NCBI RefSeq assembly: GCF_037325665.1
Contig: NC_090245.1
Location: 70,933,778 to 70,997,777 of the forward strand
Origin: Littorina saxatilis
Taxonomy: Eukaryota > Mollusca > Gastropoda > Littorinimorpha > Littorinidae
Direction: 5' to 3'
Length of the DNA stretch: 64,000 nt
Shown: positions 1-19,833 of the stretch, piece after piece
How the letters are laid out: each line of letters begins with the position of its first letter
Numbering within the stretch: the stretch's first letter is position 1
Translations under genes and position numbers: made by a program
The notes under the pieces: generated by a model
Seen by the model: the letters and a program-made list of their open reading frames with translations, nothing else
What the model was told of the DNA's origin: nothing
Databases searched by the model: none

Positions 1-77
1 CACACGCGCGCTCATACACACACTCATTGACATACTCACAAAAACACACAGGGATAGAGACACAGATTGTAACTCAC

Positions 78-8634
<8,557 letters not shown>

Positions 8635-9400
8635 GATGATGCTGGGAGATGTTTCACTCCTTTCCCTCTTGGACAGCTATGTTTGATAAACACAGCTTTA
8701 CGCGTGACGATTAGCGGAGAGTTTCCTTCCACTGCCTCCTTCGCCACTCTCGGCTCTTCTTTTCATTCATCTTTTTGTATGTTCGGGCGAGTTCATTTTG
8801 TGTCTCAGGGAGGGTGCGTGTCATGTTGACTCTATTACTTCCGCAAGCACGTAGCCGGGTTTTAGTTCGTGAATCATGGTCAAAAGCAAAATTAGTCATG
8901 GCGGTTCTTTTGAAGACGATAAGTCAACAGGAAATTAATCGGACGTTTTGATCATGGTATATCACACATTATACATTGTTATCATTACTAAGATCGAGTG
9001 GGGTACGATGAGGATGGGCGAGGGGGGGGGGGGGGTGATTAAAACTGCAATAACAGACACGAACGTAATTTCAATGCATTCCTTATTATTTCCCGAATGA
9101 AATAATGGCTATTGATCTTTCGTGTTTGTTAATATGCTAAAAATGTGTAAACATCATAAAGAAAATCTGTAATGCTATTGCAGTTTCTCTTACCAAAACT
9201 GTCTAACTGGGTCAAAGGGTTTCTGTCAGCTCAGGGCTGAATTATTTGTCTTGGTGATCGAGCTGATAATGACCATGATTAATTATGAAATAGCATGATT
9301 GCATTGCTCTTCTTCAATCTGCACAAAGCGACACCCTGTGTTGAATGCTCACATATCTCGGTTGAACTGTCTCTCAACGATAACGCGGGGGGGAAGAAAG
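8635..9400. other. Upstream flank of the heavy-chain gene
   Basis: This is the sequence upstream of the heavy-chain start codon (minus strand). It should hold the promoter and 5' UTR, but I see no convincing TATA box or initiator. A G-run of 12 bp lies near 9022. Confidence 0.35.
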
Positions 9401-10616
9401 TATGACGGCTTACTAGTGCCAAAACCTAGGGTTACCATTTTCACGTGAAAATTAGTAATTAACAGTGTTAATTACTAATTTTCATTTTTGCCTCGTTTTC
9501 GGTCACAGTAGTCGGACTTTAAGAGTCCGCACATGAGAGGCTACAACGTCCGGCAAACATCACTCTTTCACTATTTCAGAAATATCTTTTAATAGAAGGC
9601 CTTATCGAGCAAGTTATCCGACGGGAAGATGCATGTCACAGTTTTCTGCAATAGCGCATTCCTTAAACGTTGTTTTGGGTATCTTAAAAAAGGATAATCG
9701 ACCCCAAAAACTTTCGAATCGAAGCTGTTTATAGCAGACGGACTTTTGGTCGGCTGTGGTCTCACACTTTTACATATATCTTTTAATATAATTCCTTATT
9801 CATCAAGTTGTCGGCCGGGCAGACAGCTAGTACAGCTGAACCTCATATTTGTTTCCACTACCACACTCATAAAGCTGCTCTGTAGTGTATTAGTGAAGGA
9901 CAATCGATCCGAAAATGTTCGAATCGAGAGAGGAAAAATAGACCTTTTCGGTATCTGAGCAGCTCAGTCTCGCGAGACACGCTCTTTGTTATGCTTTGAA
10001 CTGCCATCGCGAGAACTTCGAACCTTGGCTTGTGCAGCTCGCACGAGATCGCTGTACCGCATGCTTTGCTATGCTCTGAAGTTCAGTTTGCGAGAGATTA
10101 CGAGAGCTTGGAATACCGATAGGGTCTATTGCGGCGGGCCGGAGGTGTGCTAAAGGTCCGACCGTAAGCAGACGTCGCTGTTCGGTCGAAACTCTCACAC
10201 TTTCACAGATAGCTTTCGATAGAATTCGTTATTCAACAAGTTATCGGACAGACAGCTGTATGTCACGGTTGTCTACATATGCTCCCAGCTCTTATTGTTA
10301 ATTTGCATCGGATTAAAGAACTATGGACCAGAAAAGGTTCGAATCGAAGGATGTTTCGCTCTGGCCGGTGTAACAGTCGCGCATGCGCATTGAACCTCCA
10401 CAGTCACGAGGCACATGAAACTGATTAGTAATTAACGCGTGAAAATTACTAATTTTTAGTTTTGGCGCTAGTAAGCTGTCAGGAGGCAAGCCAAAACTGA
10501 AAATTAGACATTAACACTTGAAAATTAGTAATTAACACGTACAAATGAGTGATTAACACGTGAAAATTATAAGTAACTTTACTAATTTTTAGTTTTGGCG
10601 CTAGTAAGCCGTCATA
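9401..10616. mobile_element. TIR element, ends TGACGGCTTACTAG
   Basis: TATGACGGCTTACTAG at the left is matched by CTAGTAAGCCGTCATA at the right, consistent with a TA target duplication and TIRs of about 22 bp ending in GCCAAAAC. The interior has repeated AAAATTAGTAATTAACACG phrases near both ends and no coding region. A smaller MITE (9937-10130) sits inside. Confidence 0.65.
9937..10130. mobile_element. CGCGAG-rich MITE, copy 1
   Basis: It begins AATAGACC and ends GGGTCTATT. The interior has CTCGCGAGA, TTTGTTATGCTTT and CATGCTTTGCTATGCTCTGA. The same order of motifs recurs at 61338-61530 in the receptor intron, confirming a dispersed element of about 193 bp. TA may be the target site. Confidence 0.72.
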
Positions 10617-10764
10617 AGAAAAATGCGCGGTTTTCGCTGCTCCCGTGATGACTGTACTCGAATCAGTAAACTGACGAGATACAATCTACATACTCCCACC
10701 CGTTTCTGATTGGTCTACACGCTGAACAGGACCACTGAGTTATTTTTGGGAAGTTGTTGTGCTG

Positions 10765-10858
10765 CTGTTGAACTGAAGAACAGATGCTGCGGCTTGGGAA
10801 CTGAAGAACAGATGCGGATGCGGCTTGGGAACTGAAGAACAGATGCTGCGGCTGCGGC
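10765..10858. repeat. Minisatellite GGAACTGAAGAACAGATGC
   Basis: GAACTGAAGAACAGATGC occurs three times with short GCGGCTTGG spacers. Confidence 0.8.
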
Positions 10859-11235
10859 TGATGATGACAAAAATCGGTTATTCCGCAGAAAAACAGCAAC
10901 CGGAATATTGTCAACATCCGCTTAGGGTAACAACATACGCTGAAAGCACTCGCTCCGGTCTGGTGCCAAACTGAAACAAGAAACTAAGTCCATCTCACGA
11001 TGAACACTAGCCGAAATCATATGCACTCGACTTATGAAATAGAAAGAAATCAAATACGACGAAGAGAAGAAAAAGTTTGAAAGTACCATTGAACTTCAGT
11101 CCATGTCGGCGTGTGGCTGAGCTTAAAATAGGAATGTTGTTGCAATCTGTTATTTTTGAAAATTGTGGTAGTTGTTATGTATTATTTTAAGAGCAAAGGA
11201 ATGATGGGAAAGAAGAAAAAAAACCACAAATTGAG

Positions 11236-11882
11236 TAGTTTATCCGTCCAAATCAGTTACGGTATTGGGCAATGCAGAAGATATCTGTTCAACATCAGTT
11301 GTATGTGTATGCATTGACGAAAAATGAACTGGGGTCAAATCAGTCAGGTTCACAAATGCAGTAGTTTTTCCGTCCAAATCAGTCAAGGTTTTGGGTGATT
11401 CAGAAGACATCTGCTCAACGTCAGTTGTATGTGTATGCATTGATGAAAAATGAACTGGGGTCAATTCATACAAACAGTTGTATTGATTTGTCAAAAAAGA
11501 AAGCAAATCTGCATAACTATCAAACACCATCATTACTGCTGCTCCATCTGAAGTAATCGCACCAGCAGAATTTCTTTCATGAGAGTCAAAAATGTAGAAA
11601 GTTTGACTGAGAATTCAGATCACCATAGATACCCACACTTGACTCGTGACGAAACGTTGTGAGAACAAAATGTGACAATGCAAGAGCTTGCTGCAATCCC
11701 TCCGACAACGGCATTGTGGAAAAAGCATTGTCCAATTCTACAGTCGAATTTGTGTGTCCTGAAAATGCATCGACCACATATTCAATGTGCACTGGATGAC
11801 CGGCGACAGATGAGGGCAAGTGTTCATGTCCCAAATATCCGTCAATACCGAGAAAGCAAAGTAATTCCTGTAAGCCTGCCAT
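11236..11882 (-). pseudogene. Broken coding segment, transposon-associated protein-like
   Basis: Two minus-strand reading stretches, 11882-11586 and 11533-11240, have coding-like composition. They contain the block FDSHERNSAG, then DGAAVMMVFDSYADLL. This resembles a (F/I)FDSHSR...G.AVLL.F motif I recall from protease-like parts of large eukaryotic mobile-element proteins, but I cannot name the family with confidence. The segment is broken in at least one place and its tail carries an internal tandem duplication of about 123 bp (motif LTPVHFSSMHTHTTDVEQ twice). No flanking repeats or start were identified. The stretch 11900-12450 next to it shows nothing else. Confidence 0.4.
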
Positions 11883-12459
11883 TTATTCATAAAAAGAAAC
11901 GTTTGATACTTTTACCAAACAGTTAGTATAATGCACGCTCTACCTGTATTCGTCTTTAAATTCTGCAAGACTGAAGCGAAAGAGGTCTGTCTCAGTTTTG
12001 TGGTCAGTTTGTTGTGTACACTGATTTACACACGCACAACGAACAACACATGCACTGGCCCGGGGGAAGCTCTCCTTTCTTATGTCCGACCATAGACGTA
12101 TACATGTAGTTTAGGCCTACATGTTTATTAGTCATCTATTTGATTGATTACGTGTATGAGATGACGGAGAGTCGCATCGGTTTGGTGCCGTACCCAACGG
12201 CGTGGCTGTGGCTGTCGTTTGAAGTAGCCTACTTCTTTATAAAGATTCATTTACATAGCTACTTCTGACCAAGGCATGTTTGGTACCTACTGAATTCGAA
12301 TCCTTGTTGCGTGTAGTTTTACGTGGCACGTTGCCCAACTGAGTTGTATTCTTGAGGAGCATAAAATAAAACGTGTTACAAAGTTATCTCAAAACTCTGC
12401 AGTGACTGCTCGCGCAGCAGGTCAGCTATTTATAGCACGCAGCCTCCACAGACAGCTTT

Positions 12460-12488
12460 CCCCCCCCCCCCACACACACTGACATACA

Positions 12489-12539
<51 letters not shown>

Positions 12540-12540
12540 T
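12460..12540. repeat. (CA)n microsatellite with C run
   Basis: A C-run near 12460 is followed by (CA)n to 12538. Confidence 0.9.
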
Positions 12541-12668
12541 TGCAAACACACATACAAGACGAGCCGATGTAACACGAGAACATTACTCCCACGAGATTTT
12601 TACTCCGGAGTAAAAACTTCGTACGAAAATGTTACCCCCTTTACGAAAAAAGTACCCCTCCCATTACT
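12541..12668. repeat. Truncated copy of the GTAACACGAG palindromic element
   Basis: From TTTGCAAACACACATACAAG through ATGTAACACGAG, GGAGTAAAAACTTCGTACG to CATTACTG, the sequence is almost identical to 14650-14780, including about 35 bp of flank. It is a local duplication about 2.1 kb apart, probably exchanged through the (CA)n array. The copy stops at a long G tract. Confidence 0.8.
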
Positions 12669-12692
12669 GGGGGGGGGGGGGGGGGGGGGGGG
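12669..12692. repeat. Poly-G tract
   Basis: About 23 consecutive G between the truncated palindromic element and a SINE. Its length in the assembly is unreliable. Confidence 0.8.
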
Positions 12693-13142
12693 TTTGCCCA
12701 GTCGGTAGAGGCGCTGGCTTTAAAACCGGTTGTTACTATCAGCGTGGGTTCAACCCCCAAGTTCGGCGCGGGATGTGTGTCCCAGAGTCAACTTTGTGCA
12801 GACTCTCCTCGGTGTCCGAACACCCCCGTGTGCACGCATGCGCACGATAAAGATCCCAGGGTCACAGCAAAAGCCTCAGGCCTTGGAAACACGAATACAT
12901 GCATGCAAAAATATGAAGCCCGGGTGTCCGTTCGGCCAACAGCCAATAAAATAAACATTTCAGCACTGACCCAAGACGACCCAACCCGGTCCCTAGCCCA
13001 TTTCAGGTCTCCTCTAGCAGCCGGCAGCCAGCTTTCTACACCCCCCCCCCCCCCCGCATTTTTATTTTTTAATTTCATACAAAGCCGGGTTTTCCCGTGT
13101 AACATGCCCCTAATGGCTTTGCCGTGAGGGCGTAAAACTTAC
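12693..13142 (+). mobile_element. tRNA-headed SINE
   Basis: The head reads TTTGCCCAGTCGGTAGAGGC (A-box region), then GTGGGTTCAACCCCC (B-box region). The tail is GGCTTTGCCGTGAGGGCGTAAAAC. The tail matches the end of the SINE at 5008-5312 and, on the minus strand, a fragment near 16760-16795. A poly-C tract near 13040 interrupts the body. Confidence 0.78.
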
Positions 13143-13399
13143 ATTTCTCTCACAGACAGCTTTCGAGCCGAGACCATATGACTCGCCGCTCCTGCGGCTC
13201 GTCAATGAGTGTGCCGAACCCACCCCGCAGCCTGATGGAGTGTACGTACAGTGGTTGTCTGGTACACCACTTGGCATCTTATCCGGAGTTTGCCGGTTGA
13301 AACTGCGGATTGATCAGCGAACATGGTATTTTTGACGTATCAGGAAAATATGAGTGGTTATAGTGAGTGCATGGGGCCTCGTTTTGTAGATGGGACGGG

Positions 13400-13400
13400 C

Positions 13401-13446
<46 letters not shown>
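13400..13446. repeat. Long poly-G tract
   Basis: More than 40 consecutive G. The region 13143-13960 around it shows only this tract, a (GT)n array near 13508-13540 and a C run near 13816. No genes. Confidence 0.85.
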
Positions 13447-13447
<1 letters not shown>

Positions 13448-13502
13448 GACGGGGAGAGAGATCTTCAGTCTATAGGCCTACATATAAATAAAAGAGAGTG
13501 TC

Positions 13503-13540
<38 letters not shown>

Positions 13541-14149
13541 TGTCTGTGGTCGCCATACCTCAGAGATGGCAAAAGATAAGCACAAGATATTTTGCATGCA
13601 CACTGCCCTGGACCCACAAATGTGCACCTGGGTTTTAGTTTCTCCAGACATTGTTTCCTTCCTCGGATAATTACCCTCCCCATCTATCAATACTCTATAT
13701 AGTGCAAGGGAGGTAAATCATGGTTTGTCACCCACGGAAGGGAGGTAACTCTCATCAAACCAGTATACCGTGTCATTCTCAAGGGTTACCCCCCGCCCGC
13801 TATCATCCCGTCGCCCCCCCCCCCCCCCCCCCCCCCCACAGACACACTAACCCTGCCCCCTGCTCCCCCTCCCTGCCTTCCAGATCATCGCGAATAATGT
13901 TTACGAAACGATCGCCTCAGTGAAAGATCACGAGAATTTACAGATTTCTCTCCCCTGTTCAAAAAGGTATGACGCGCTCACTCATGAGGTATGCGTGCTT
14001 TGATCAGACGGTAACTACAGTGGGTGTGAGAAGGGGTAAACAAATCACGAAGAACACGTTGAACCAAATAGAAACTTGCCTTGCCTATACATCCAAATGT
14101 ATGAGCTCACACTGTCATTTTTCTTATCCACATTGGAATAAGATTCGAG

Positions 14150-14207
14150 AGGTTTCTGAGAGAGGGGAGAGCAGAAACACCCGGGCGAAGCCGGGCCTGA
14201 CTGCTAG
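14150..14207 (+). mobile_element. Helitron-like 3' end
   Basis: A GC-rich hairpin, CCCGGGCGAAGCCGGG, lies about 10 bp before CTAG followed by T. This is the CTRR-T ending expected of a Helitron 3' terminus. The 5' TC end was not located and no Rep/helicase coding is present, so this would be a non-autonomous copy. Confidence 0.45.
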
Positions 14208-14289
14208 TATTAAATACTTTACACCAACGGGCAGCGTGTCTTGTTCACAGTAACTCTACACAAACTTGATCAGCCTACAACCAGCCTTG

Positions 14290-14421
14290 GTAAGACACAC
14301 CGGCAGACACACGGACACACTGACATGCACTTCACACGCGGCAGACACACGCACACACACACACAAACACACACACACAGACACTCGCCGGATTGAAAAC
14401 CGTGGCATACACTGACACACC

Positions 14422-14457
<36 letters not shown>

Positions 14458-14490
14458 GTCACACACACCACACACCGGCGTCACACACAC

Positions 14491-14522
<32 letters not shown>

Positions 14523-14650
14523 TGACACACACGGCGACACACGTACACGCCGCACACACCCACCATTGCACACACACAAACTTGACACACTGACACACAC
14601 ACACACACACACACACACTGACACACTGACATAGACACACACACACACAT
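14290..14650. repeat. (CA)n-rich low-complexity block
   Basis: CACACA runs are broken by GACACAC and similar units. The Cys-Val and Thr-His frames are artefacts. Confidence 0.9.
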
Positions 14651-14677
14651 TTGCAAACACACATACAAGACGAGCCG

Positions 14678-15412
14678 ATGTAACACGAGAAAATTACTCC
14701 CACGAGATTTTTACTCCGGAGTAAAAACTTCGTACGAAAATGTTACTCCCTTTACGAAAAAAGTACTCCCCCATTACTGACACGAGAAAATTACTCCCCA
14801 CGACAGGTGAGTTCCGAGTTAACATTTCGTAAAAAAATGTTACTCTCCTGACGAATCAATAACGAATAAATTACTTCACCCTACGACATTCTTACTCCCT
14901 TGTCCCCTGTTAGTCTTGGTGGTGGAAGGGGTGGAGGGAGGGTAGCGCGATATTCGTTTGCGCGAGATCATAATGGCATAATCCCTCCGCCTAGCTGCAT
15001 CCCATTTTCCCGTACGAGACTTTTACNNNNNNNNNNNNNNNNNNNNNNNNNNNNNNNNNNNNNNNNNNNNNNNNNNNNNNNNNNNNNNNNNNNNNNNNNN
15101 NNNNNNNNNNNNNNNNNNNNNNNNNNNNNNNNNNNNNNNNNNNNNNNNNNNNNNNNNNNNNNNNNNNNNNNNNNNNNNNNNNNNNNNNNNNNNNNNNNNN
15201 NNNNNNNNNNNNNNNNNNNNNNNNNNCCCGTACGAGACTTTTACTGGAAGTAAAAAAAAAATGGGGAGTAAAAATTTCGTGGAGTGAGTAATTTGTTCGT
15301 GCCTTGGGGAGTTCTTTTCTCGTACGAAAGGTGTACTCGGAGTAAGAATTTCGTTCGACATTTTTAATCCGGAGTAAATTTTTCGTGGAGTAAAGTTTTC
15401 GTGTTACACCGG
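14678..15412. mobile_element. Palindromic MITE (GTAACACGAG ends) containing an assembly gap
   Basis: GTAACACGAGAAAATTACTC at the left is matched in inverted form by GGAGTAAAGTTTTCGTGTTAC at the right. The interior is built of repeated short inverted blocks (ACTCCGGAGTAAAAA, TTCGTACGAAA). It has no coding region. Its centre is the N run at 15027-15226, so the true length is unknown. Confidence 0.65.
15027..15226. other. Assembly gap (200 N)
   Basis: Exactly 200 undetermined bases. The same 18-base string CCCGTACGAGACTTTTAC lies immediately on both sides, so the gap may hide a small overlap or a collapsed palindrome rather than 200 bases of missing sequence. Confidence 0.98.
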
Positions 15413-15776
15413 CGTAAGGATCTCGCCGCACCGTCGATCGCGCACACTCACTGCCACAAGTATGCTTTTCCTATCTTCCAAAATGTTGAAAAAAGCGAAC
15501 CGAAACTCGATAATTTCAAAAGTAAAATCTCAAAGTTTTTAATTGAAAAGGACCCAAGTACCGAGAACCGAGTGAGTCCATTTATTTCAAAAATGATATT
15601 TTTCGTTCATCGAAAAGTGGAAATCAATGCGCATCTTGTGTGTTAATTTCGACTTTGTAGAGTGCATAAATAAGTAGATATGAACAAGTAAGTTCACAAC
15701 CAGAAACAACTTTTTAAGTATACATGAATGTTTTGGCACTATACATTATGTTTATGGGTCCTTCGTCAAACACTGA

Positions 15777-15799
15777 TACACACACACACACACACACCG

Positions 15800-15869
<70 letters not shown>
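15777..15869. repeat. (CA)n microsatellite
   Basis: Near-perfect CA array. Nothing else is recognisable between 15413 and 16140. Confidence 0.92.
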
Positions 15870-15871
<2 letters not shown>

Positions 15872-16139
15872 AAAACTACACAGCCGGTGAGTTCAACAAA
15901 CGGCGTTGTCATCAGTTGAAAGAGAAAGAAAGGATCCAAGTACGGGAAAAAAACGAAAAGAAAAAAAAAAGAAAAAAAACCACAACAAAAAACGGCATAA
16001 TTTAAAGCTTTTCCGAAACACAAACGCTGTAACAGCATAATTCAACAAGTGGCGAGCTCTTGTTGTTTCGCGGTCATTGAAATGAATTATTTTATGTTGG
16101 ACACTACCATGTAGCCGGCCACGAAATAAATAATTAAAC

Positions 16140-16380
16140 ATCTGTTGGCGCCTGTGGTTTGGCAAGGGACGCGACTCTCGTGAAGTAGCCATGGAAGGAC
16201 ACTCATGTTTTGTTAATGTCCGGGAGTTGTGAACTGTGATGTTATCTACTGAGATCAAAGTTCAAAGTTACCCGTTAGTGTGCGTGTGTTTTTCTTCATG
16301 AGTAGAAACGCGTACCCAAGTAATTGAACGAGTTTTCATGACATTGTAAACTGTGTTTGATGAGGTGTTAAGCTGAAAAC
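16140..16380 (+). promoter_or_regulatory. Probable promoter and 5' untranslated exon of hydrolase copy A
   Basis: This block is homologous to 29555-29783 upstream of hydrolase copy B. Shared phrases include GATCAAAGTTCAAA, TACCC, CGTGTACCCAAG-like and GAGGTGTTAAGCTGAAAAC. In both copies the conserved block ends AAAAC followed by GTAAGT, a consensus splice donor at 16381. I infer a non-coding first exon. Its transcription start cannot be fixed from sequence, and no open frame is shared by the two copies. Confidence 0.5.
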
Positions 16381-16749
16381 GTAAGTCACTAAGTCAGTAA
16401 GTGAGCAGGCTGAAATCATGTACATTTTCCTCTCTTCAAGTTCAACAAATCAATGTTCGCTGTTTCGGTGCAAATATTGAAATAGATTGAAGGAAGCATT
16501 GTCGTCACGTATTTACCTGTTGAAGGTGATGCGATTGAAAAGTTTTCATAGAGGCTAACGTAGAACGGGGGAAAGAACGACCATAGGTGATCCTTGCACC
16601 ACATACGCTAGGCTTGTACATTCGCTCACTGACGTCATCAACTTATGATTTTTTTAATTTTTTTTCTCTCTCACTCTCTCTTAATTTTTTTTAGGGGGAG
16701 GGGGATGACATGTCATACTAGCTCCTAATCAGTTGAGCCCGGAGAGGCT

Positions 16750-18100
16750 AGAGAGAAAATGTAAGTTTTACGCCCTCACGGCAAGTCAACTTGGGAACTG
16801 ACGGCAGCTCTTAGTCTTACACTGCCACTGGGATATCAGTAGTGGAACACTTTAACTTTAACAAGAAACACTGACTAGAAGCTGACCATTTTAAACTTGC
16901 ATTTTTTATTTTGCTTTTGTTTTGCAATAAAAATATCAATATTAAAATATCTCTCAGGACAACTTGAAACATACCTTAATTGCTTCAAAGTTCAAACACA
17001 GGTTTTCGGAAACAGAAATCTAATTATTTATAGCATCTTCTTGCAGAGAAGTAAGCAGTCTTAATAAGGCTTAATAAGCATGGCATTGCAGCAGAAGCTA
17101 TTTATTGTCGGCGTGTTCTCAGCCAAGATCGCACGCCAAGCTAGAACTGAATTCCAGAAAATGTGTACAAGAAATAATTGTTTTCTTAGTTATAGCTCGA
17201 AACGTACTTGATCTAAGGGGTTCAAATTGTTTAAACCAAGCTGTTCACAAGCTGTTGCTTGTTCCCCGCTTAGGCGCACCTAGTGCTATGTTCTTTGTAG
17301 AGGACTGCGTTCGTACTTCAAGCTCAAGTGGAAATCTTTTCGATCAAAAAGGATATATATATACCATTTAGAATAGCCATATGCTTTGAACTGGGTTTGG
17401 TTTCTATGTTGTGTTCCTTTCCGTTCTTCTCATGGAACTAATAAATTAACATTCTTGTTTTTTTCTTTTCTGTATGCTCCTCGATAATCTTAGTTATCTT
17501 AAGCAAAGCATTAGGTAGAGTAATAATATAATTCCTGACAAATGAAGTCAATGTCTTCGGAAGGTTTATTGTATAATACATGTACTAAAAGTTGAGGAGG
17601 AATCATTAAAAGGAAGCAATATAAAATGGGATTACTCTAGTGTAAGTTTTAGAAAGTAATTGAGTGAAAGTATAATTCTTGCAGTGAGGATTACATTTTC
17701 CCTTTGTGTTGTTTAGTTGAAAGCAGAAAAAGTGTTAATAAATGGGATGGATGCAGCAATAGGGTTTAGTTTACTTGGTGCGCCACTGGGGCATTATATC
17801 TGAAAAGGACCCATTGAAATTATCTTCAACAAGTCAAAGGGTGCATCAAGATTTAATGCACCACGTACTGCGCCACAATTCACAGACAATATTTTGCACA
17901 CAGTCATGCACATGCAAACAAGCATACACATTGTTTGTTAGCAATAAAATATATATGCCCCTCCCACCTCCCTCCCCCCCCCACACCCTCCAGCCTACTT
18001 GATGCTTTAATTGTGCCTTTGGGTATATTTATATCCCCTCAGAATTTGGTTGAGGGGTGAACCATAGCCTTTTCTTCCCAGGCTGAACCCTGCAGCAGAG
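16750..18100. other. Hydrolase copy A leader intron, mostly featureless
   Basis: Inferred intron of copy A. It contains a minus-oriented SINE tail fragment near 16760-16795 (GTTTTACGCCCTCACGGCAA) and a C-rich tract near 17963-17990. The remainder is AT-rich without coding signal. Confidence 0.4.
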
Positions 18101-18295
18101 GAGGAGTAAAGTGTCAAGCACAGTTTAATCAATTCTGAAAAACGTCTTTAGCTTTGCACATGGACATGCCACAGGCGGGAGAACTTTTTTAGATTGAAAA
18201 GCAGAGAAACTACAGTCAGGGAGAGAAGGAATTAGAGGAGTAACCGTGTGAAAACAGAGCGTTGTAGTTTCTTAAAGACATCATCAGCGTCCCAC

Positions 18296-18450
18296 ATGGA
18301 AAGGACACAAGAGGGAGAGGAGGAAAGGGAATGTGAAACAATTGAAGAAGAAGACGATGAGCCTCTTCTATTTCCAGAGACTAAAGCCAAGGGACAAGTT
18401 GTTTTTGACCCTCCGTATAATCTTCTGAAATATCCAAAGAAATACAAAAG
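18296..18450 (+). CDS. Possible acidic N-terminal coding exon of hydrolase copy A
   Basis: ATG at 18296 opens 51 codons plus 2 nt ending at a donor GTACAG at 18451. The peptide is rich in Glu/Asp (MERTQEGEEERECE, then EEEDDEPLLF) and ends DPPYNLLKYPKKYK. Its phase joins exactly to the 19827 exon (AG plus A makes Arg), giving KYKR-DDMG. If used, copy A would be 468 residues with a 53-residue acidic cytosolic tail. Copy B has no counterpart, and the family usually starts at or near the membrane segment. It could therefore be an alternative first exon or an unrelated small exon. Confidence 0.45.
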
Positions 18451-18695
18451 GTACAGTGGGGCCGGTTCATACAAGTACAATACAAACTAGTCCATGCATG
18501 TACCCATAAACTAATTTGATTTGTAATTAACAGTTATTTTGTTAGTCTAATGTCAGATTCAACTTTTGCATGATTATTTTGATGCTTGAACAAAGTAGTC
18601 TGCATTTGTGTTTTGTGCTTATTGAAATTTCAGTTCATTAAAACTCTTCAAGTTACATTTTTTTGCTTTAGAACAAGTAGGATACTGGCATTTAA

Positions 18696-19029
18696 CCTTC
18701 GCCAGACTGCGCCTTTGACTACACACAGAAGATGGCGTGGGTCTGTGTGGACCCATGATTCTCAACGAAGAAAAAACGTGCATATCCCTGCACCAAAGGT
18801 GTGGGTCCACTTTGACCCATGACTCTTAAAGAAGCAAAACTTATTTGTACCGGGCCCTTCGCAGACGGTGTGGGGCTCAGACCCACATCTTTTTTACAGT
18901 GACAAAAATTAGTACCCGAAATGACCTGTTGCCTTTGTTTTATTTTTTGACCTACTTTAATAATATTTTAGGAAAAGAAAGTGGTTTGGGTGCCTGAAGC
19001 ATTTTTGGACCCACAACGTCCGGCGAAGG
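18696..19029. mobile_element. TTAA-flanked MITE (piggyBac-like ends) with hairpins
   Basis: It is flanked by TTAA at 18692-18695 and 19030-19033. The ends are CCTTCGCCAGAC and GTCCGGCGAAGG. The interior carries imperfect palindromes of the form GTGGGTCN(n)GACCCA (GGGTCTGTGTGGACCCA, GGGTCCACTTTGACCCA, GGGGCTCAGACCCA). It lies in intron 1 of hydrolase copy A and has no coding capacity. TTAA target use and CCTT ends fit piggyBac, but I could not compare with a transposase. Confidence 0.68.
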
Positions 19030-19149
19030 TTAAATTCCCATGGTGGCTGTGTGGACCATTGCATTTATTTTTCGTTCTTGTTTCCTTTCTTTTCTTTTCT
19101 TTTGCTGTTTTATTTTCTTTTTTCTTTCTTTTGATGGTGCGGCTACTTG

Positions 19150-19345
19150 GAATGATAGGCCGTGAAAGGTGAATGCTCGCCCTAATAGGCTTGAGGTTTG
19201 CTGGCCGATGTGAATGCGTGATATATTGTGTAAAAAATTCCATCTCACACGGCATAAATAAATCCCTGCACCTTGAATCCGTGGTTGAGATATGTGCGCG
19301 ATATAAATTGCATATAATAATATAATAATAATAATAATAAAAAAA
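19150..19345 (+). mobile_element. SINE 3' fragment with (TAA)n tail
   Basis: It ends GTGCGCGATATAAATTGCAT followed by an ATAATAATA tail to about 19340. A tRNA-derived head is not clear, so this is probably 5'-truncated. Confidence 0.5.
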
Positions 19346-19833
19346 GCACATCAATGGATAAGTGGTTGTTTGCTTGGTGTCTTCGCTTTTACATCGATCA
19401 CTATTGTTTTTGTTCTAATTCATTTTGCTTCATTCTTCCATTTCTAGGGGAGCCTTTATAGTTTATGACTTGCTAGTTTTATTATTCCAGCTAGCTTCTA
19501 TAGATCTATAGATAATTCTACAGATAAATGTTTTTAAAATGTGACACAAACCTAGGTGTTTCTATATTGATCAACATTTGACTAATTGTCTCCTCATGTT
19601 GATTGAACTGCCAAGTATATATAATTGTTTTTGTTTTAATCCGTTTTGCTCCATTATTCCATTTCTACGGGAGCCTTTATGACTTGCTAGTTTTGTTATT
19701 CCAGCTACCTTGTATAGATATGTGACAAAAACCGAGATGTTACAATTGATCAACATTTGACTATATGTCTCCTAACATATATAGTGATCAGTCCATGTAT
19801 TTGATGACCGTTGTCTTTGATTCCAGAGATGAC

